Positions 18,776 through 26,876 of a stretch of DNA of 64,000 nucleotides are shown in pieces. Both the position numbers and the translations under genes were made by a program. Each line of letters opens with the position of its first letter. Within the stretch, counting starts at the first letter, position 1. This DNA comes from CAVVJA01 sp963801715 (GTDB taxonomy: Bacteria; Actinomycetota; Actinomycetes; Mycobacteriales; Jatrophihabitantaceae): positions 51,791 to 115,790 of the forward strand of contig CAWDGB010000003.1 in the NCBI GenBank assembly GCA_963801715.1, in the 5' to 3' direction. The notes beneath the pieces are model-generated. The model ran no database searches, was not told the origin of the DNA, and saw only the letters and a list, made by a program, of their open reading frames with translations.

Positions 18776-20641
18776 TCACGGCTCGGCGCTGATGATGTTC
18801 CTGAGGTTTGCCAGGTCCTTATCTGTGATCCCGGACGGCTGCATTACCGTATTCCACGCGTCGACGTACTCGGTCGTGTATTTGTGGCCATGACCGCCGG
18901 GAACTCCGGTGGCGAACGGCAGATCGGCCGTGACCTGCCAAAAGGTCACTAACGGGATCCAAATCACGGAGTCGAGCACGTCCTTGCCGGGAGGCTCGCT
19001 GACCCAGTCCGGCTCCTGGAGTATGAGACTCGGACCCCACCACACGATCGGATCGGACGGGTGCATCAAATAGAGAACCCGGCTGCCGTCCCAGGGTCGG
19101 CCGGCCGGCGGATACCCGGCACTCGGATCATTCGTGAACCGTACGGTCCTTCCGTCTTTGTAAACGGGCTGGATCTCCGGGCTACCGGCGTCGCGATGGT
19201 CGCTGAATTCGCGGAACAAGGTGTTGAAGTTGGGCGGGCCGGAGAACAGCGTTCCAGCGGTGCGATTGCGCAGGTCATATTCGCCACTAAATGCAGTCTC
19301 GCCGCCGAACGATCCGAGGCTTTCCCCGCCAACGAATAGCCTCGGACGTACTGCCTGGGGCAATTTGGACCAGCGATCGTAGACAGCATCGAACAGGTCA
19401 CGGCCCGCCTCGCGGGCTTTGCGCTGGTCGACCAAGTAGGAGATCCACGATGGCAGATAGGAATACTGGATCGCTACGATGGCCGAGTCGCCGCCGCTCA
19501 GGTACTCGAAGGTATTCACCGATGCCGGATCGACCCAGCCACTGCCCGTCGTAGTCACAACAAGCAGGTTCTTTCGCTGGAAGCCCCCCGCGTGGTCGAG
19601 ATCGTCCACCGCGAGGGCGGCTCGCGACTCCGTGTCGCTGGATGACTCCAGTCCCGCGTAGGCCCGGATCGGATCCTTAGCCGGCTTGTCGCCGAACTTC
19701 TCGATATCAACTGCCGACGGACCGGTACCGGTGAACTTGCGACCTTCCCGGCCGAGCGAATCCCACGGCACAAGAGAACCTGGTCCGCCCGACCGCAGAT
19801 CGGTCGTCGGCTGTTCGACCCCCTCGGGCGTGATCCCGTTGCGGACCGAAAACGTCTCGTTAGCGAGGTTGACAACGCCGTTGAGCAGCAGGCCACTAAC
19901 GATCAGATACGCCACGCCAGCGACCGCAATCCAGCCCACCGCGTTCGCGGCCCGCGGCCCGATCCAACGTTGGAGCAGCCTCACGACCCACCGATAGACC
20001 CCGCGAACGGCACGGCCGACCAACAGGATGAGGCAGAAGACCAACGCGGCGACAAACGGTGAGGCAACGACGAACGCCAAGTTGTAGTCAGTGACATCCA
20101 TCAGCTTGCGGAGCTGATGCTGCCAGTACTGCCCCAGCCCGAAGCAAACGATGAGCAATACCGCTGCGGCGATGAAAAAGATGAGCCAGGACCGGCGACG
20201 CGCTCGCCGCGCATCTCGGTCGGCGAACGCTCGCCAGACCCACGCGGCAAGTACTCCAAGTCCGTAGCCGATCGCCGCGCTGATGCCCCAGACCGCGCCC
20301 TGAGTGATGCCGGTGCGCGGCAGCAACGACGGCGTGAAAGACAGGCACGAGAGGATGACCGCTCCCCAGCAGCCGGGAAGTGTGACGTACAGCAGCTTCC
20401 GGTGTTTTTCCGGCTCCGACGAGGGCGGGGAGGCTTCAGCCCCCGGGGCAACCACGCCAGCATCGGCCGCCGCGGCCGCGGTGGCGACCGAGCCAGTTTC
20501 GCCGGCTGGGCGCGGCTGACCGGCGTTGGGCCGATCGACGGCACGTTCGCCCACCACAACGGGCTGGCCTGCGCGTGGCTCCTCGGCCAGTGTCTGTGTT
20601 GTCTCCGTCGACGCGTCGTCGAGTGGTTCGTCCATTCTCAT
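18776..20641 (-). CDS. membrane-anchored alpha/beta hydrolase (Abhydrolase_9 type)
   Basis: About 620 residues. An Ala/Pro-rich cytosolic N-terminus is followed by five or six hydrophobic segments (including SLLPRTGITQGAVWGISAAIG, typical of the Abhydrolase_9 N-terminal domain), then a large outward domain with TTTGSGWVDP and the nucleophile elbow LFVGGESLGSFGGE. The C-terminus has GTDD/H-type positions (HPSDPIVWW; GGHGHKYTTEYVDAW). The family is widespread in mycobacteria and relatives and is presumed to hydrolyse lipids or esters at the envelope. Starts at 20662, 20641 and 20635 are all in frame; GGTGA lies before the last. Confidence 0.85.
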   Translation of the reverse strand: MRMDEPLDDASTETTQTLAEEPRAGQPVVVGERAVDRPNAGQPRPAGETGSVATAAAAADAGVVAPGAEASPPSSEPEKHRKLLYVTLPGCWGAVILSCLSFTPSLLPRTGITQGAVWGISAAIGYGLGVLAAWVWRAFADRDARRARRRSWLIFFIAAAVLLIVCFGLGQYWQHQLRKLMDVTDYNLAFVVASPFVAALVFCLILLVGRAVRGVYRWVVRLLQRWIGPRAANAVGWIAVAGVAYLIVSGLLLNGVVNLANETFSVRNGITPEGVEQPTTDLRSGGPGSLVPWDSLGREGRKFTGTGPSAVDIEKFGDKPAKDPIRAYAGLESSSDTESRAALAVDDLDHAGGFQRKNLLVVTTTGSGWVDPASVNTFEYLSGGDSAIVAIQYSYLPSWISYLVDQRKAREAGRDLFDAVYDRWSKLPQAVRPRLFVGGESLGSFGGETAFSGEYDLRNRTAGTLFSGPPNFNTLFREFSDHRDAGSPEIQPVYKDGRTVRFTNDPSAGYPPAGRPWDGSRVLYLMHPSDPIVWWGPSLILQEPDWVSEPPGKDVLDSVIWIPLVTFWQVTADLPFATGVPGGHGHKYTTEYVDAWNTVMQPSGITDKDLANLRNIISAEP

Positions 20642-20752
20642 CACCGGGGCACATGTTGGCACGCCGTTGCGGAGTTGGACAGAAAGGTCATCGGTTCGTT
20701 ACCGCTATTCGCCCGCCGACCCAACGCTCTGAGGATCGTGCGCCCTTGACAG

Positions 20753-21253
20753 TCAGCGAACCGGACGCCCGTCCTCGAGATACCGAAGCTTGCCGGGGTT
20801 GTTGACCGCGGCGGTAACGCGGCGCCGCACCGGCCCGCTCAACCGCCGCAAAGCACGGTCGACCCTGGCTAACCGGTACGCCGATATCTCCTCCTTCTGC
20901 AGAACGATGCCGGAGAGCGCCGAATCGCGGAAGGTGCCACAGCTAAACAGAAACCGCATCCCTCCTGGTCGCCCCGGCCGCGGACGCAGAAAATCCACAC
21001 ACACCAAGCGACCGTGCCGGACCTCCAGCCCGCATTCCTCGCGTGTCTCTCGCCGACACGCTTCCCACGGCGTCTCGCCGTCGGCCTCGATAATGCCGCC
21101 CGGTATGGTCCATCCGCCCTTGTAGGTTGGCTTGAGGATCAGCAGCCTGCCTTTGCGGTCCCAGACCAACGCACCGGCCGAGGCAGGAATCCTCGGTATA
21201 CCGATCGACACCGCCCATTCCTCAGTCGCGCGGAGCTCATCGTCCACGGCCAC
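20753..21253 (-). CDS. Nudix hydrolase
   Basis: A 166-residue Nudix protein with the box GGIIEADGETPWEACRRE (continuing TREECGLEV). The catalytic REtrEE core is intact; the loop before it is one residue longer than the G-x5-E consensus. Preceding SAGALVWDRKGRLLILKPTYKGGWTIPG is standard for the fold. It would hydrolyse a nucleoside diphosphate linked to another group. It ends about 110 bases from the divergent-facing hydrolase start; no operon partner is evident. Confidence 0.87.
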   Translation of the reverse strand: MAVDDELRATEEWAVSIGIPRIPASAGALVWDRKGRLLILKPTYKGGWTIPGGIIEADGETPWEACRRETREECGLEVRHGRLVCVDFLRPRPGRPGGMRFLFSCGTFRDSALSGIVLQKEEISAYRLARVDRALRRLSGPVRRRVTAAVNNPGKLRYLEDGRPVR

Positions 21254-21425
21254 GCAAGCACGCTAGCAGCCGCGGCCCGCGCCGAGAGGCTTGTGGCGTC
21301 CGGCTGCCCGCGGGACGATCCTGCCGGCGTATCCCGCCTGGGAGTCCTTGTCCCCCACGCCACTCTCCAGATGTCAGTCGGCAGATGTATGCAGGAAGAC
21401 ACGGCCTTGCTTCGAAGGAGGGGAC

Positions 21426-21998
21426 ATGCGCTGGTCGGAGATCGAGCGAAGTCAACCGCGCCTGGCCAAGCTTGGGCGCCATCGGCTGCTCGACCCGGGC
21501 GTCGTGCTGGTCGGGACGATCCGCCGGGACGGTACACCCAGGATCAGCCCGGTCGAGCCGTTTGTGATGGACGGAAATTTGTGGCTAGCCATGATGTGGC
21601 ACTCGACCAAGGCCGTCGACCTGGCTCGTGACCCGCGGGTCCTGGTGCACAGCGTGATCACGAGCCGCGACGGCGGGGAAGGCGAATACAAGGTGCGCGG
21701 CACCGTTCACACCGCGCCGGGCGACGCAGTGCAGCGCCGCTATGCCGCGTCGGTGGCGGACAATCTCGGCTGGCAACCGGAGCCGGGTCGATTCCATCTA
21801 TTCGCGGTCGACATCGACGCGATCACCGTCATCCGATACGACATGCCACCGGCGATCAGTTCGTGGCTTGCTGGCCTGAGGAACGCGAGTTCGTCCGCCG
21901 CGGGACGTCGGCCACCACACTCGGCCATCCGGAGCCCCATCACGACCTCCTACGGACGGCACCTGACCACAAGCCCCCACTACGGCCGCAAGCTATAG
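21426..21998 (+). CDS. pyridoxamine-5'-phosphate-oxidase-fold protein, 3' frameshift
   Basis: An AAGGAGGGG site sits just before ATG 21426. Residues 1-140 are a flavin/F420-binding split-barrel protein (HRLLDPGVVLVGTIRRDGTPRISPVEPF, HSTKAVDLARDPRVLVHS). After VIRYD (about 21840) the visible frame turns into a Ser/Ala/Arg tail, while the next frame reads HATGDQFVACWPEEREFVRRGTSATTLG, which is the normal end of this family. One missing base near 21841 would restore it, with a product ending at 22105. Members act as pyridoxamine oxidases, F420-dependent reductases or haem-handling proteins; the particular activity is unclear. Confidence 0.82.
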   Translation: MRWSEIERSQPRLAKLGRHRLLDPGVVLVGTIRRDGTPRISPVEPFVMDGNLWLAMMWHSTKAVDLARDPRVLVHSVITSRDGGEGEYKVRGTVHTAPGDAVQRRYAASVADNLGWQPEPGRFHLFAVDIDAITVIRYDMPPAISSWLAGLRNASSSAAGRRPPHSAIRSPITTSYGRHLTTSPHYGRKL

Positions 21999-22188
21999 GG
22001 CCTTACGAAGTGACCGAAACTCGACTCCTCGACGATGTGCCGCGGAGACGGGCGTTGGCGTGGAACACGTGCATACCGCCGTCTCGGCGGTTGACCATTA
22101 CCTGACCTGCTAAACAAGCTCCACTGACCGTTTGCATCCTTCGCTGCCAGAACCACGGACGATGCATTCCGACCGGCGGCCCTGACCG

Positions 22189-23790
22189 TCAGTCGACTGC
22201 GAGCAGGCCGTGGCGCACTGCGAAGAGGCTCGCTCCGGCACGGTTCGAGGTGCCGATCTTGGCGTAGATGTGTTCGGTATGGTTGCGCGCAGTCTTCGGT
22301 GCGATCACCAGGCGCGCCGCAATCTCTTTGCTCGAGAATCCACGCGCGAGCAGCCTGAGCACATCCACCTCGCGTTCGGTGAGCCGGGCCGGCCCGTCCG
22401 GTCGACGTGCCAGCCGATGCCCGGCTGCGGCGAGCACCGCCTCGACAGACGGTCCGTCCAGCCGCCCTGCGCGCACTTCATCGCGCAGTTCTCGTGCGGC
22501 ATCGTCGGGAGTACGTGCCTCCCGATACGGTCGGGGCTCGCGCATGGACTGGTATGCGTCGGCTGCGGCAAGAATCCGAGCGGGCCGGGAGATCGCGATG
22601 CCGGACAGGCCGCGTGGATAGCCCGATCCGTCGAGCCGCTCACGGTGTTGCACCGCGATCTGACCGAGCGGCGCAAGCGCCGCCGACTGATGCAAGATGC
22701 GCTCTGTCAGGTAGGGGTACATGCGAATGCGTTCCCATTCACCCGTCCCGAGCGGGCCAGGCTTGTCCCAGATCGAGTTCGACACACCGAGCCGGCCGAG
22801 ACAATGGACGAGCGCTGCGCGGCGGAGGATCCGGCTCTCGTCTTCGGCCATACCGAGCTGCGGGGCAGCCCCCGTCACGAGCTCGGCGACCGCACGCGCA
22901 TGCCCCAACGTGTACGGCGACTTCAGATCGACGAAGTCCGCGATCGCTAGCAGGGCCGCATCGACGTCGTCGCCCATGAGCCGCATACCGAGCGCAGGTT
23001 CGGCATCGACGACTGCCTGCCAGGTGCGGGTTCCGTCCAGATTGGACAGCAGCTCGTCAGCGTGCGCACAAAGGAACGTCGCCAGTTCGGGATCGAATTG
23101 CGATCCGCAGCGCTTGCGCGCAAGCGCCACGGCCGCGCCCGTCCCACCAACGCGGTGCGCAACCTCGATGTATTCGGCGAGTTGAGTTAGGCGGGCCGCC
23201 AACGGAATCTGCTCGCCAGCCAGCACGCCGGGCCAGCCCTTGCCGTCCCATCGTTCGTAGGAGGCGCCGACTGCCTTGCACACGGTGTCGTCGAGCTTCA
23301 GTTGGCGAGCCAGCGATTGCGCAATCTCCGAGTGCGTAAGGATCATTGCGTCCAGGTCGCGGTGCCCACGCATCGCGAACTCCAGCCCGACCCGGAACCG
23401 ATGCAACGGCGGATTCCCCGCACCGATAAGGCGCATGCTGGCAGCGGCGCCGCGCACGCTGCGCATGTCGTACGTGTACTTCGATGACTTCAGGGTGATG
23501 TCGTCGCCGAACCATTTGGCCTGTTCGTGCGCGTCGGAGTGGCAGCCGACGTTGACGAGCAACGCGGTGTAGTAAACGACCAACCGGTCTTCATCGCTCA
23601 TGCCGCGGAGTTCGGCAAGCCGAAGCGAAATCTGGCACTGACGAAGCACGTGTTCCATCGGCTGACCGAAGCCGAGGTCAACCCCGAGCGACAAGGCGGC
23701 CACGAGTTCGGCGAGGCGGACCTCGCTGGCGCTGGCACCCGGAGCCTGCGTGCGAGCCACGGGCCGCCACCTCCGGCGCAGCATCTGCAT
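22189..23790 (-). CDS. degenerate HD-GYP protein with C-terminal LuxR HTH
   Basis: A 533-residue regulator. Two HD-like regions span residues 25-230 and about 270-430; the last 60 residues are a LuxR/GerE helix-turn-helix (LTEREVDVLRLLARGFSSKEIAARL, then APKTARNHTEHIYAKIG). The GYP part is recognisable (DGSGYPRGLSG, KPGPLGTGEW), but the canonical HD, GK, HP and HHE metal ligands read HC (ALVHCLGRLGV), GR, YP and QHRE. The second-messenger phosphodiesterase activity of true HD-GYP enzymes is therefore unlikely. I infer a sensory or dimerisation domain controlling DNA binding. It stands alone beside the cupin gene on the same strand. Confidence 0.85.
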   Translation of the reverse strand: MQMLRRRWRPVARTQAPGASASEVRLAELVAALSLGVDLGFGQPMEHVLRQCQISLRLAELRGMSDEDRLVVYYTALLVNVGCHSDAHEQAKWFGDDITLKSSKYTYDMRSVRGAAASMRLIGAGNPPLHRFRVGLEFAMRGHRDLDAMILTHSEIAQSLARQLKLDDTVCKAVGASYERWDGKGWPGVLAGEQIPLAARLTQLAEYIEVAHRVGGTGAAVALARKRCGSQFDPELATFLCAHADELLSNLDGTRTWQAVVDAEPALGMRLMGDDVDAALLAIADFVDLKSPYTLGHARAVAELVTGAAPQLGMAEDESRILRRAALVHCLGRLGVSNSIWDKPGPLGTGEWERIRMYPYLTERILHQSAALAPLGQIAVQHRERLDGSGYPRGLSGIAISRPARILAAADAYQSMREPRPYREARTPDDAARELRDEVRAGRLDGPSVEAVLAAAGHRLARRPDGPARLTEREVDVLRLLARGFSSKEIAARLVIAPKTARNHTEHIYAKIGTSNRAGASLFAVRHGLLAVD

Positions 23791-23825
23791 TCATCCGATA
23801 CGCAGACGGTACGCCGAACGGAGCG

Positions 23826-24203
23826 TCAAGTCGCTTGGAGCTGCTGCAGGTTGCGCATGATGGCCGCTTCTGTCGCTTTCAGCTCCTCCGTCGGGCTGAA
23901 CTGCGTCAGTTGGGTGCCGACCTCATACGTCGGGACATGCCCTGGCGGCATGTAAAAGGCTTCGCCGGCGGTCACGGTGTCCTCGCTGCCGTCGGCGTAT
24001 CGCACGGTCATACCGCCCGAGTTGATAACACCCCAGTGCGGGCAGTGGCACGCGTCACCGGGTAAGCCGCTGAGCATCCGCGACATGTCGACCGGTTGTT
24101 TGACGGTCAAGAAGTCAACGGTGTAACCGCCGAGCTCGATCGAGCCGACCTCAACGAGCCCGTGGTCGACCAGCTCGGTCTTGCTGCGTGACGCGTTCGG
24201 CAT
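23826..24203 (-). CDS. small cupin-domain protein
   Basis: A 125-residue single-domain cupin. The conserved HCPHWGVINSGGMTVRYADG resembles cupin motif 1 with metal-binding histidines, and GEAFYMPPGHVPTYEVGTQL is motif 2. The start has GGAGGCAGC upstream. It is 35 bases before the HD/LuxR gene in the same direction, so the two could be co-transcribed. Such proteins bind small molecules or act as simple isomerases or dioxygenases; no substrate is indicated. Confidence 0.85.
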   Translation of the reverse strand: MPNASRSKTELVDHGLVEVGSIELGGYTVDFLTVKQPVDMSRMLSGLPGDACHCPHWGVINSGGMTVRYADGSEDTVTAGEAFYMPPGHVPTYEVGTQLTQFSPTEELKATEAAIMRNLQQLQAT

Positions 24204-24411
24204 GCTGCCTCCTCATTTCGCCGGATCCGACGATCGATCCGTTCGATCGAGACGCTAGGGATCCTGCGATGTAGGGGCATGAGGCAACTGCCTCATCTTC
24301 GGCTATGGCTTGTGCGCCGAAAGTGAGAGCGACCTCGCCCGGCGGCGCAGACGCCAGCTCAGCCCACTCTTCACGCTTGCTCGAGGCCGTGCCCGAGCGT
24401 ATGCAGGCGGG

Positions 24412-24546
24412 ATGAACCTGACCCGCTGGATCCCGGCGGAGCTGATGGTCGCGGCCGCCGTGCTCGCCGTGGTGCCTCATCCGCGTGCTGAGGAAACGAC
24501 TGCAGCCGCCGGCGCGGATGAATCGGCTCCTGAGCTCGCCGCCTGA
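24412..24546 (+). CDS. possible 44-residue ORF coupled to the next gene
   Basis: An ATG at 24412 (after AGGCGGG) opens a 44-residue frame with one hydrophobic stretch (AELMVAAAVLAVV). Its TGA overlaps the ATG of the GNAT-kinase fusion gene as TGATG, which would couple translation. There is no homology that I recognise, so this may be chance. Confidence 0.25.
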   Translation: MNLTRWIPAELMVAAAVLAVVPHPRAEETTAAAGADESAPELAA

Positions 24547-25472
24547 TGGGCGCCTCCCGCGATCGAATCGAGGAGAGCTCACTCCTCAGCCGGCCCGCTC
24601 GTCTCGACGAAGGAGGTGAGCTCACGGAGCTCGCAGTGCGCGCGAAGTCGCACTGGGGCTACGACCCGGCGTTTCTCGACGCCGCCCGCGCCGAGCTGAC
24701 GATCGACTCGGAGACGATCGGCTCGGCTCGCATCTACGTGCTCGACCATGAGGGCACGACGATTGGCTTCTACGGGCTTGTTGGATCGCCGCCGTGGGGG
24801 CGGCTCGAATGGATGTACCTCGAGCCAGGAGCGCTCGGACGCGGGTATGGACGCCGGATGTGGGACGACGCGATCGAGCGCGCGAAGATACATGGTTACA
24901 CCGAACTGCTCATCGAGAGCGACCGCTTCGCCGAGCCCTTCTACCTGGCGATGGGGGCAACCCGGATCGGAACGACGGCATCACCGGTCGACGGGGCGCC
25001 ACTGCCGTCCCTCAGAGTCGACGTCGGAGAGCTGGTCGGGTCGCAAACGAAGGGCTGGCGGCGTGACCTTAGCGGGATCGTGCAGCCCGGGCGCGGACTC
25101 GGGAAGCGACTCATGGCAGACGGTGTCATCATGACGCGGTTGCAGGAACTGGCCGGGTTTCCGATCGTGGCCGGCACCCTCAACGTGCGCCGGCCGCGAC
25201 CGCTCGAGCGAGACTCGAGCTGGCGCTACGTGTCCGCCGCCGAGATCAGCCCGGACTGGGAAGCGCGTAGCGGGCAGGCAGGTTACTTCCTCGCCCCGGT
25301 CATTATCGCGAACCGGTACCGCGGCCTCGCCTTTCAGGCCGAGGAGCCCGGATATCCGCCCGACCAGGTCGAGATCTTCAGCGAGGTGCACCTGCGTAGC
25401 GCGCTCGGCCTCACCGACGGCGATCCGGTCGATGTCTCGGTACGGCGAGAGAGCAGGTCGCGACCAGAGTAA
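24546..25472 (+). CDS. GNAT acetyltransferase fused to CTP-dependent riboflavin kinase domain
   Basis: 308 residues in one frame. Residues 15-155 are a GNAT domain (ELTELAVRAKSHWGYD; acetyl-CoA loop EWMYLEPGALGRGYGRRM at 88-105; PFYLAMGATRIG). Residues 174-300 match the archaeal-type DUF120/RibK fold: LSGIVQPGRGLGKRLM, GFPIVAGTLNVRRP (GTLN at 210-213), VIIANRYRG, and VEIFSEVHLRSALGLTDGDPV. RibK enzymes phosphorylate riboflavin with CTP rather than ATP. Bacteria normally use bifunctional RibF, so this domain is unexpected here. Whether it is catalytic or a carbohydrate/nucleotide-binding relic cannot be decided by eye. Confidence 0.82.
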   Translation: MGASRDRIEESSLLSRPARLDEGGELTELAVRAKSHWGYDPAFLDAARAELTIDSETIGSARIYVLDHEGTTIGFYGLVGSPPWGRLEWMYLEPGALGRGYGRRMWDDAIERAKIHGYTELLIESDRFAEPFYLAMGATRIGTTASPVDGAPLPSLRVDVGELVGSQTKGWRRDLSGIVQPGRGLGKRLMADGVIMTRLQELAGFPIVAGTLNVRRPRPLERDSSWRYVSAAEISPDWEARSGQAGYFLAPVIIANRYRGLAFQAEEPGYPPDQVEIFSEVHLRSALGLTDGDPVDVSVRRESRSRPE

Positions 25473-25538
25473 GCCGGCAGATCTCCTTGTGGCGCGGTCG
25501 GACGTTCGCTCGCCTGCCAACCGTAAATGACATTGGAT

Positions 25539-26192
25539 TCAGCGCCGGTCGCCGCGGTGGCTGCCGTTGGCTTGTCGAGGCGCAGCGCGGGCGGCGGTTG
25601 TTGTATCCGAGTTGCTCCGTGCCGACGTGGCGGCGCCGTCGGTCAAGTGCGCTGTGACTGCGGAGGTGGTGCGCGCCAGGTCACCGGTGGCGAGCAGGTC
25701 GAGGAGCGCGCCGCGAAGGACGGCAAGCACGAGGGTCCGCTCGGCGGCCCCCCGAGCGGTGCGACGCCGCCGCGCGGGCTGCGCGGCGGCGAGAATATCC
25801 AGCCAGTCCCGTACGGTGCGCTGGGCGAAGTCGGCCCACGGTCCCGCGGGATTCACGAGGGAACGGGTGTATCCGTCAGCCCACAACGTCAGCAGCCGCC
25901 GGTGATCCGGGTGTGCCAGCCAGCGCCACACGTGCTGACCGACCTCGGCCAATCCGCCGCCGGTTTCCACATCAGCCAACATCGCCAGTTCGTCGGCGCG
26001 AGCCCGGGCCAGCAGGGCCTGCACCAGACCGTCCTTGCTGCCGAACAAGAACAGCAATACCCGCGGGCTAGATCCGATCGCCTCGGCCAGCGGCCGCAGC
26101 GACAACTCGGTCAGCCCATGTTCGATGACATAGTCGTAGGCGGCGTCCAGCAGCTGCCGCTTGCGGGCGGAGTCCTGCGGCGCGGCCGTCAT
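25539..26192 (-). CDS. TetR/AcrR-family transcriptional regulator
   Basis: 217 residues with an N-terminal HTH (RKRQLLDAAYDYVIEHGLTELSLRPLAEAIG, then SSPRVLLFLFGSKDGLVQAL) and a helical ligand-binding domain (TLWADGYTRSLVNPAGPW). The C-terminus is basic and low-complexity. Its start overlaps the stop of the upstream GNAT gene by four bases (ATGA), so both form an operon. It most likely represses this pair through the dyad at 26770-26789. Confidence 0.88.
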   Translation of the reverse strand: MTAAPQDSARKRQLLDAAYDYVIEHGLTELSLRPLAEAIGSSPRVLLFLFGSKDGLVQALLARARADELAMLADVETGGGLAEVGQHVWRWLAHPDHRRLLTLWADGYTRSLVNPAGPWADFAQRTVRDWLDILAAAQPARRRRTARGAAERTLVLAVLRGALLDLLATGDLARTTSAVTAHLTDGAATSARSNSDTTTAARAAPRQANGSHRGDRR

Positions 26193-26752
26193 CCACGACT
26201 CCCAGCGTCCACCGACCGCTCATTCGACGACGCCGGCGCGGCTATTCCGGTCCCCGCTGGCTGGCCCAGATCCAGCTCGTAGTTCTGACCGACCAGATCC
26301 ACACCGAAGCTATGGTGCTGCTGCTGGTCGATCAGTCGAAAGCCCGCCGCCAGGTAGATCCTGCGGGCCGCCGCCAGCGGGTCATTCGTCCACAGCACCA
26401 TCCGCGGGTACCCGACCCGCCGGGCGAACTGGATGCACTGCTCGACCAGTCGAGTGCCCAGCCCGCTGCCCCGGCCGTCAGGATGAACCAGCAAGATCCG
26501 CAGCTGGGCCGTGTCATCGTCTCGCGAGACCAGGAAGACACAACCGACGCGGCGCCCATCCACCGTGGCGATCCACGCCCCCTCCCGAGCCGGATCGTGG
26601 GCAGCAGCGTAATCGGCCACGATGTGTGCCACCAACGCCTCGAACTCGGTATTCCAGCCAAACTCGGTGGCATACAGCTCGCCATGGGCCATCACCACCC
26701 AGCCCAGATCCCCCGGCTCCCCCAGCGGCCTGATCACCGTGTCGCCCATCAC
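26189..26752 (-). CDS. GNAT acetyltransferase, operon with TetR
   Basis: 187 residues beginning MMGDTVIRPLGEPGDLGWVVMAHGELYATEFGW, a start typical of actinobacterial GNATs that are often fused to MarR regulators. The acetyl-CoA-binding loop is RILLVHPDGRGSGLGTRLVE, followed by LWTNDPLAAARRIYLAAGF. Here the regulator is a separate TetR protein overlapping by four bases instead of a MarR fusion. It probably acetylates a small amine or toxin. There is a GGGAG site upstream at a slightly long distance. Confidence 0.88.
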   Translation of the reverse strand: MMGDTVIRPLGEPGDLGWVVMAHGELYATEFGWNTEFEALVAHIVADYAAAHDPAREGAWIATVDGRRVGCVFLVSRDDDTAQLRILLVHPDGRGSGLGTRLVEQCIQFARRVGYPRMVLWTNDPLAAARRIYLAAGFRLIDQQQHHSFGVDLVGQNYELDLGQPAGTGIAAPASSNERSVDAGSRG

Positions 26753-26769
26753 GGACCAGCTCCCGAATC

Positions 26770-26789
26770 ACTGACACGACTGTTTCAGT
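26770..26789. promoter_or_regulatory. candidate TetR operator
   Basis: ACTGACACGACTGTTTCAGT is an imperfect dyad (ACTGA-AC / GT-TCAGT, 7 of 10 positions per arm). It starts 18 bases upstream of the GNAT-TetR operon start codon, where a repressor would block transcription. Inferred from position and symmetry only. Confidence 0.4.
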
Positions 26790-26876
26790 AGCAGCATAGC
26801 TCCCTGCGACACCGCCATCCGTGGCGACGAAACGCGATTGCTTTACCGCGCACTGGGCAGGCGGCACACTGTGCGA

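Noticed and set aside
22210..22979. Plus-strand open frames opposite the HD/LuxR gene
   Set aside because: They are mirror frames of a real 533-residue protein in very GC-rich DNA; no start-site signals.
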